This document shows, piece by piece, positions 59,033 to 64,000 of a stretch of DNA of 64,000 nt. Within the stretch, counting starts at the first letter, position 1. The number at the start of each line of letters is the position of its first letter. The position numbers were made by a program, and so were the translations under genes. The stretch is taken from contig NZ_HF570108.1 of assembly GCF_000297395.2 (NCBI RefSeq), positions 5,244,636 to 5,308,635 on the forward strand, given 5' to 3'. A model generated the notes under the pieces. It was not told the DNA's origin, did no database searches, and saw only the letters and a list, made by a program, of their open reading frames with translations. Origin of the DNA: Micromonospora lupini str. Lupac 08. Its GTDB lineage: Bacteria > Actinomycetota > Actinomycetes > Mycobacteriales > Micromonosporaceae.

Positions 59033-60808
59033 TCACCGGGCGAACGGCTCCGCCATGGCCGCGGCGGCCCGCAGCCACGCCTGCCGGGTCTCCGGCTGGA
59101 GCTGGTGGTACTCGATCGACGAGCCGGTCTCCAACGCCGGGTCGTACGGCACCACGGCCACCGCGCGGGTACGCGTGGCGAAGTGCCGCTCCAGGTCGTC
59201 CTGCAGTGGTGAGCGGCCGGGGGTGGGGCAGGAGATGAGGGTGACCGCGTTGTCGGCCAGTTCGCCCATGCCCTCCTCGTGCAGCAGGTCGAGCATCCAG
59301 TCGGCGCTGAACGCCGCGTCCTCACGGGGCACGGTGGTCACGACAAGCTGGTCGGCGGCCTGCATCACGGTGCGCCAGTTGGCGCTCTCCACGTTGTTGC
59401 CGGTGTCCACACAGACCACGTCGTGCGTACGCCGCAACAGCTCGAGCACCCGCTTGACGGTGAACTGGTCGAGTCGCTGGGCGAAGCGCGGGCTCTCCTC
59501 GCCGGCGAGGACGTCGTACGAGCCGTCGGAGGCGTGCCGCAGGTAGTCGTCCAGCCGCTCCAGCAGGGTGGCGTCCTCCAGGATCTCGATCTGGGCCAGG
59601 TCGCTGATCAGGTGCCGGATGGTGCGCGCGTGCCGGGCGCTGCCGGCGCGCAGCCCCAGGGTGCCGCGCAGCTCGTTGTCGTCCCAGGCGAGCACGCCCC
59701 GCCCCCGGACGCTGCCGACGGTGGCGGCGGCCAGCACCGTGGCGGTGGTCTTGTGCACCCCGCCCTTGGGGTTGGCGAAGGCGAACACGCGTGGCGTGCC
59801 CAGGTCGCGGCGGAGCACGCCGGTGGCGCGTTCCAGCTCCTGGTCGACGCCCTGCGGCCGCCACTCGATCCGGGCGGGGTAGCCGCGCTCGGCGATGGCC
59901 GAGCCCGGTGGCGGCGTGACGGGCGGGGCGGGCGGCGGGGTGACCGGTGGCGGCGCGACAGGTGGCGGCGCGACAGGTGGCGGCGCGACAGCCGGGACCG
60001 GCGGGGTCACCGGCGGCGCCTGTGTCGGGTAGCCGGTCTCCGGCTGGTAACCGGTCTCCAGCAGCGCGTACCGGGACTCCCCCGCCGGGTTGCCCTGCCG
60101 GTAGCCGTTGTCCAGGAGGGCGTAGCGCGACTCCGGCTCGGCCCGGCGCGACGACGGCTCGGGCTCGCCCTGGTAACCCGGGTCGGCGCGGTAGGTCGGC
60201 TCGGCCTGGTAACCGGGGTCGGCGCGGTACGTCGGCTCGGCCCGGTAGCCCGGGTCGGCGCGGTAGGTCGGCTCGGCGCGATAGTCCGGCTCGGCCCGGT
60301 ACGCGGGCTCCGCGCGGTAGTCCGGCTCCGCGCGGTAGTCCGGCTCGGACCGGTACGCCGGCTCGGCGCGGTAGTCCGGCTCCGCCCGGTACGCCGGCTC
60401 GGCGCGATAGTCCGGCTCGGCCCGGTACGCCGGCTCCGCCCGGTAGTCCGGCTCGGCCCGGTACGCCGGCTCCGCCCGGTAGTCCGGCTCCGCCCGGTAC
60501 CCCGGCTCGGCACGGTAGGCGGGGTCGACCCGGTAGGTCGCCTCGGCCCGGTAAGCGGGCTCCTGGCCGTACGACAGATCGGCCGGATGCCCGATGGCCG
60601 ACGCCCGCCCCGCGTAGCCGTTGGGGGCCGCGCGCCGCGGCAGTGGATCCGGCGGCGCCTCGTCGGCCCGGCGCTCGGGCTCGGGCTGCTCAGCGGCCCG
60701 GCCGCCCAGCCGGGCACGGTCCAGCAATGCCCGCCACCTCGGCGCTGGTTCGGCCGGCCGGCCCCAGCCGGTCTCACTGCCCTCCACGGCCCGCCCTCCC
60801 AGCACCAT
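59033..60808 (-). CDS. MinD/ParA-like ATPase with long YRAEP hexapeptide repeat
   Basis: 591 residues. Residues 85-216 consist of 22 hexapeptides of the type [A/D/G/T]YRAEP. A proline-rich linker with VAPPP repeats follows. From about 335 on there is a deviant Walker A motif (FANPKGGVHKTTATVL, KGGxxKT with His where Gly is usual), then LLRRTHDVVCVDTGNNVESA near 460 as the Walker B region. The layout, a disordered Pro/repeat N-terminus plus a ParA-like ATPase, recalls EspI-like proteins of type VII secretion and polar ATPases of actinomycetes, but no T7SS gene is in the window. It may position cell components. The repeat is unusually long and regular. Confidence 0.8.
   Translation of the reverse strand: MVLGGRAVEGSETGWGRPAEPAPRWRALLDRARLGGRAAEQPEPERRADEAPPDPLPRRAAPNGYAGRASAIGHPADLSYGQEPAYRAEATYRVDPAYRAEPGYRAEPDYRAEPAYRAEPDYRAEPAYRAEPDYRAEPAYRAEPDYRAEPAYRSEPDYRAEPDYRAEPAYRAEPDYRAEPTYRADPGYRAEPTYRADPGYQAEPTYRADPGYQGEPEPSSRRAEPESRYALLDNGYRQGNPAGESRYALLETGYQPETGYPTQAPPVTPPVPAVAPPPVAPPPVAPPPVTPPPAPPVTPPPGSAIAERGYPARIEWRPQGVDQELERATGVLRRDLGTPRVFAFANPKGGVHKTTATVLAAATVGSVRGRGVLAWDDNELRGTLGLRAGSARHARTIRHLISDLAQIEILEDATLLERLDDYLRHASDGSYDVLAGEESPRFAQRLDQFTVKRVLELLRRTHDVVCVDTGNNVESANWRTVMQAADQLVVTTVPREDAAFSADWMLDLLHEEGMGELADNAVTLISCPTPGRSPLQDDLERHFATRTRAVAVVPYDPALETGSSIEYHQLQPETRQAWLRAAAAMAEPFAR
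60161..60556 (-). repeat. 18-bp tandem repeat, 22 copies
   Basis: Twenty-two near-identical 18-bp units encode [A/D/G/T]YR(A/S/V)(E/D)P-type hexapeptides in the N-terminal part of the MinD-like ATPase. The units alternate between D/A and T/G as the first residue (a 36-bp higher-order period), which points to expansion by unequal crossing over. Confidence 0.9.
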
Positions 60809-60882
60809 CGATCTCTGTCTGACAGGCTACGAACCAAACCCTATTCGGACCACACCTGAGCACGCACACCACCCGGCGCAGA

Positions 60883-61929
60883 TCACGACGGGGACGGCGG
60901 CAGCAACCCGACGCCTGTCGCGTCCGGGGAGGTGGTGACACTCGGCGGGGCCGCCTCGGTGGGCTCGACCGAGGGCGACTCGGGTGACGGAATTGTTACG
61001 AGCGGTGCGGGTTCCGACGATTCGCCCATCGGCACCGGCGGCCTGGGCGTGCTCGGCGTGCTCGGCGCGCTCGGCGTCGACCATCCGCTCGCCACCGGCG
61101 TCGGCTCGGGACCGGGCCCGGTGTCGGCCGGCGGGCGGACCACGTCGTGCTGCTCGGGCAGCGGCGGGTTGAAGACCGTGCGGTCGAGTCGGTACACCTC
61201 GGGCGCCGGGTCGACGGCCCGCACGTCCGGGCGGGAGGCGACGCCCCGCAGCACCTCCGGCGCCGCGCGCACCACCGCCGCGTAGACGCAGGCGCAGCCG
61301 GTGCGGTACGCCGCCGCCTCGGCGCTCGCCACGTCGGCGTCGGTGGCGTACCGCTCCCGCAGCTCGCGGTCGGCGGCGCCGTCGCCGCGCACCCCGGCGG
61401 CCCTGGCCCGGTAGTCGGCGGCCTCGCCGTCCTTGCGGGTGGCCACCTGCGCCATGCCGGCGACCACGTCGTCCGGCACGCGCAGCGCGGGGATCCGGAC
61501 GATCTCGGTCTGCCGGCCGGGCAGCGGCACCCGCCCGAAGACCGTCGAGACCGACACGTCGCCGAGCACCGCGGTCAGTCGCTGCGGCGGCAGGTACGCG
61601 TCGAGCACGACCAGGGCGTACGTCCCGTCCCCGGTGGCCGGGGCGGTCGGGCTCAGCGCGGCCAGGTCGGCAGCTGCCGAGCGCAGGTAGCCGGGGACGG
61701 AGTCGCCGTCGGCCACCCCGACGCGGGTCACCTCGCCCACCGTCCGGTCGCCCACCGGCGCGTCGTCCGCGGCCCACACGGCGGTGCCCAGCACCGCCGC
61801 CGCGGAGAGCACGGCGGCCCAGGTGAGCACCCCGGACCGCCCCGACCGGTCACCGAGACGGGCCACCGCCCGGGTCAGCGGCGGCAGCAGCCGTTGGTCC
61901 AGCTGCCGCAGCAGGTCGCCGGCGCGCAC
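60883..61929 (-). CDS. Single-span membrane protein with Pro/Ser/Thr-rich tail
   Basis: 348 residues from GTG 61929. A short cytoplasmic N-terminus with LLRQLDQRLLPPLTRAVARL is followed by one transmembrane helix (GVLTWAAVLSAAAVLGTAVW, about 33-52). An extracytoplasmic domain of about 200 residues comes next, with a Cys-x-Cys pair (RTGCACVYAAVVRAAP). The C-terminal 75 residues are Pro/Ser/Thr/Glu-rich. The tail looks like a flexible surface or cell-wall linker. No enzyme motif was found. It lies between the MinD-like gene and the pseudouridine synthase. Confidence 0.72.
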   Translation of the reverse strand: MRAGDLLRQLDQRLLPPLTRAVARLGDRSGRSGVLTWAAVLSAAAVLGTAVWAADDAPVGDRTVGEVTRVGVADGDSVPGYLRSAAADLAALSPTAPATGDGTYALVVLDAYLPPQRLTAVLGDVSVSTVFGRVPLPGRQTEIVRIPALRVPDDVVAGMAQVATRKDGEAADYRARAAGVRGDGAADRELRERYATDADVASAEAAAYRTGCACVYAAVVRAAPEVLRGVASRPDVRAVDPAPEVYRLDRTVFNPPLPEQHDVVRPPADTGPGPEPTPVASGWSTPSAPSTPSTPRPPVPMGESSEPAPLVTIPSPESPSVEPTEAAPPSVTTSPDATGVGLLPPSPS

Positions 61930-61971
61930 GGGCGGGATCCCCTCGTCGGATCGTCGTCGGGTGGTCGCCGC

Positions 61972-62916
61972 TCAGTCACGCAGGATCTCAAGCGCACGTT
62001 CCAGATCGTCAGGGTAGTCGCTGACGAACCGGACCTCGTCCCCCGAACGGGGGTGCACAAAGCTCAGTTCGCGGGCGTGCAGCCACTGTCGGGCCAGGCC
62101 GAGACGGGCCGAGAGGGTGGGGTCGGCGCCGTACGTGAGGTCACCCACACAGGGGTGCCGCAGCGTGGAGAAGTGCACCCGGATCTGGTGCGTCCGGCCG
62201 GTCTCCAGCCGGACGTCGACCAGGCTTGCCGCCGGGAACGCCTCAAGCGTGTCGTAGTGGGTGATGCTCGGCTTGCCGCCGGACACCACCGCCCAGCGGT
62301 AGTCGTGGGTGGGGTGCCTGTCGATCGGCGCGTCCACGGTGCCCCGCAGCGGGTCCAGGTGCCCCTGCACCACCGCGTGGTAGCCCTTGTCCACCTCGCG
62401 GTACTTGAAGGCCCGCTTCAGCGCCGTGTACGCCTGCTCGCTCTTGGCCACCACCATGATCCCCGTGGTGCCCACGTCGAGGCGGTGCACCACGCCCTGC
62501 CGCTCGGCGGCGCCGCTCGTGGAGATGCGGTGCCCGATCGCGGCGAGGGCGCCGATCACGCTCGGGCCGGTCCACCCCGGGCTGGGATGCGCGGCCACGC
62601 CCACCGGCTTGTCCACCACCACGATGTCGTCGTCGGCGTACACGACGCGCAGGCCGGGAACCGCCTGCGGCACCACGGTCGGCGGGGCGACCGGGGCGGG
62701 CAGCGTGACGTCCAGCCAGGAGCCGGCCTTGACCTTGTGGGAGTTGGGTCGGGCAGCGCCGTCGACGAGGGCGTCGCCCGCGTCGACAAGTGCGGCGGCG
62801 GCGGTACGGGAGAGGCCGAACAGCCGGGACACCGCCTGGTCCAGGCGCATGCCGTCGAGACCGTCGGGCACGGGCAGCGAACGGTGGTCGCCACCGGAGG
62901 CGAATGTGGAGGTCAT
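61972..62916 (-). CDS. rluD: Pseudouridine synthase, RluA/RluD family
   Basis: 314 residues. An S4-like RNA-binding domain is at the start (GMRLDQAVSRLFGLSRTAAA). The catalytic domain has VHRLDVGTTGIMVVAKSEQA with the catalytic Asp in HRLDxxTSG form, then RLETGRTHQIRVHFSTLRHP. It makes pseudouridine in rRNA, probably in large-subunit rRNA if it is RluD. The ATG overlaps the lspA stop (ATGA). The exact target base cannot be assigned from sequence alone. Confidence 0.92.
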   Translation of the reverse strand: MTSTFASGGDHRSLPVPDGLDGMRLDQAVSRLFGLSRTAAAALVDAGDALVDGAARPNSHKVKAGSWLDVTLPAPVAPPTVVPQAVPGLRVVYADDDIVVVDKPVGVAAHPSPGWTGPSVIGALAAIGHRISTSGAAERQGVVHRLDVGTTGIMVVAKSEQAYTALKRAFKYREVDKGYHAVVQGHLDPLRGTVDAPIDRHPTHDYRWAVVSGGKPSITHYDTLEAFPAASLVDVRLETGRTHQIRVHFSTLRHPCVGDLTYGADPTLSARLGLARQWLHARELSFVHPRSGDEVRFVSDYPDDLERALEILRD

Positions 62917-63527
62917 GCCCGCTCCCTCTGCTCGGCGTCGGCGGTGGCGCCCGCGTCGGCGGAGGCGCCGTCACGGCCGGCCCGGCGGCCGTCCCGCTGA
63001 CGACCGGTCAGCTCGAGCAGCACGGCCAGCAGCACACCGCAGACCAGCGAGCTGTCGGCCAGGTTGAACACCGGGAAGTACTCGCCGTACGGCCCGAAGA
63101 CGCTGATCATGTCGACCACGTGGCCGTGGAACGGGGAGGGCGCCCGGAAGATCCGGTCCATCAGGTTGCCCAGCGCGCCACCGAGCACCAGGCCGAGGGA
63201 GATCGCCCACGGCAGGGACCGCAGCCGCAGCGCCATCCAGACGATCCAGCCGACCACACCGATGGTGATCAGCGGAAACACCCAGGTGTAGTCCGCTCCG
63301 ATGCTCCACGCGGCGCCGCTGTTGCGGGTCAGGCTGAAGTAGACCAGCCCACCCAGGACCCGGACCGGCTCCCGGTCGGTGAGGGCGGCAAGCGCGAGGT
63401 GCTTGGTCACCAGGTCGGCCACCAGGGCCACCAGTGCCACCCCGGCGAGGATCGCGACAGCCCGGGGCCGGGGCTTACCGCCGCCCGGGTCGGTACGGCC
63501 GGGGTCGGCGGGCGGTGCTGCGGTCAT
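62913..63527 (-). CDS. lspA: Signal peptidase II (lipoprotein signal peptidase)
   Basis: 204 residues, slightly longer than usual because of a charged N-terminal and an acidic C-terminal tail. Four membrane helices. The two catalytic aspartates are in GALGNLMDRIF and FPVFNLADSSLVCG, and TRNSGAAWSI is also conserved. It cleaves lipoprotein signal peptides after Lgt, which is also encoded in this window, has acylated them. Confidence 0.96.
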   Translation of the reverse strand: MTAAPPADPGRTDPGGGKPRPRAVAILAGVALVALVADLVTKHLALAALTDREPVRVLGGLVYFSLTRNSGAAWSIGADYTWVFPLITIGVVGWIVWMALRLRSLPWAISLGLVLGGALGNLMDRIFRAPSPFHGHVVDMISVFGPYGEYFPVFNLADSSLVCGVLLAVLLELTGRQRDGRRAGRDGASADAGATADAEQRERA

Positions 63528-63592
63528 GCGCTCCCCATCGAGGTGTCTCGGCGGTGATCGCTCACCGTCTCATCGCAGACGGGGACCGGGCC

Positions 63593-64000
63593 TCAGCGCC
63601 GCTCCTCCAACTGCTTGCACGTCACACACAGGGTGGCCGACGGGAAGGCGGCGAGGCGCTCGACCGGGATCGGGTTGCCGCACCGCTCGCACCAGCCGTA
63701 ACCACCCTCGTCGAGGCGCTCCAGGGCGCGCTCGACCTGCGTGATCCGTTCCAGAATGCTGTTGGCGAGAGAGATCTCCTGCTCCCGCTCGAACGTCTTG
63801 GTGCCGGTGTCGGCCTGGTCGTCCCCGGCCGAGTCCGTCAACCGATCGCGCTGCAGCTCGGTGATCTCGCTCAGCGTCTGATCGTACTCGGCGCGCAGCT
63901 CGTCCCGTCGCGCCGCCAGCGCCGCCCGGATCTTCTCGGTCTCCGCCGCGCTGCGGGTGGCCTTGGCCACCGGCTTGCGGCCGGCGGTCCTGGTGTCGGC
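63593..64000 (-). CDS. DksA/TraR C4 zinc-finger protein, 5' end outside window
   Basis: The frame is open through the right edge, so the N-terminus is not visible. The visible 135 residues begin with a Lys/Ala-rich stretch. The coiled coil (EKIRAALAARRDELRAEYDQ, then ITELQRDRLTDSAGDDQAD) leads into a C4 zinc finger, CERCGNPIPVERLAAFPSATL followed by CVTCK (Cys-x2-Cys, about 17 residues, Cys-x2-Cys). It belongs to the TraR/DksA family that may bind RNA polymerase. It lies 65 nt upstream of lspA in the same direction. An N-terminal Lys/Ala-rich extension is common in actinobacteria. Confidence 0.92.
   Translation of the reverse strand, partial: ADTRTAGRKPVAKATRSAAETEKIRAALAARRDELRAEYDQTLSEITELQRDRLTDSAGDDQADTGTKTFEREQEISLANSILERITQVERALERLDEGGYGWCERCGNPIPVERLAAFPSATLCVTCKQLEERR

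Noticed and set aside
60161..60556. CRISPR array
   Set aside because: Units of 18 bp are contiguous without unique spacers and encode a hexapeptide repeat; no cas genes are near.

Overview
The window is very GC-rich DNA with dense, often 4-nt-overlapping genes, GTG and TTG starts, and actinobacterial gene sets (PriA-type hisA, trpCBA-lgt, gltBD, OhrR/Ohr, XRE plus DUF397, an IdeR-type iron box). It looks like a chromosome segment of a filamentous actinomycete, most likely Micromonosporaceae (Micromonospora-like). That genus call is an inference from gene order and protein style; no database search was run.

Layout. (1) 1-6853: edge of a specialised-metabolite locus, with a condensation-domain protein cut by the window start, an MFS exporter, and a convergent operon of radical SAM/SPASM enzyme, acyl carrier protein, ATP-grasp ligase, GT-B glycosyltransferase-like protein and NAD-dependent epimerase. 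(2) 7084-10583: an FtsK/SpoIIIE-like ATPase coupled to a membrane protein; both reading frames appear to be broken once, in G/C tracts or repeats. (3) 10774-25306: secreted M1 metallopeptidase, a membrane protein, an MFS transporter, gltBD glutamate synthase, a GNAT, a FAD monooxygenase, lgt and a Nudix protein. (4) 25638-32782: tryptophan block trpA, trpB, trpC, a Trp-associated membrane protein and trpE, headed by hisI, which is fused in frame to an N-terminal nucleotidyltransferase domain. (5) 32975-49025: a block of accessory character lying between hisI and hisF. It holds an ABC transporter with TetR, an iron-box-controlled DUF2470 protein, a heterodimeric ABC exporter, a TIGR03085 protein, an orphan terpene synthase, a long-chain acyl-CoA ligase, a MocR/YczE pair, a GNAT, and an XRE/DUF397 cluster with two small genes. 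(6) 49202-57345: histidine block hisD-C-B-(57-aa membrane protein)-H-(107-aa membrane protein)-A/priA-ridA, with the ohrR-ohr-oxidoreductase module sitting between ridA and hisF. (7) 57452-64000: LON-N protein, proline-rich membrane proteins, a MinD/ParA-like ATPase with a long hexapeptide repeat tail, RluD-type pseudouridine synthase, lspA and a DksA/TraR zinc-finger protein cut by the window end.

How the parts fit. Tryptophan and histidine biosynthesis meet in this window. No trpF is present; actinobacterial HisA homologues (PriA) normally catalyse both the HisA and the TrpF step. gltBD supplies glutamate, and HisH supplies ammonia for imidazole ring formation.

Non-coding signals. A perfect 50-bp AT-rich palindrome lies at 25445-25494 and a roughly 94-bp imperfect palindrome at 12492-12585, both between convergent genes. 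There are several 15- and 18-bp tandem repeats, two of which start inside a stop codon. Operator-like dyads lie in front of ohrR, the ABC-tetR operon and the DUF2470 gene, and helically phased direct repeats lie in front of the MocR target. Many genes have a TAnnnT -10 box 6-8 nt before the start codon, which suggests leaderless transcripts. No tRNA, rRNA, CRISPR array or insertion sequence was recognised.
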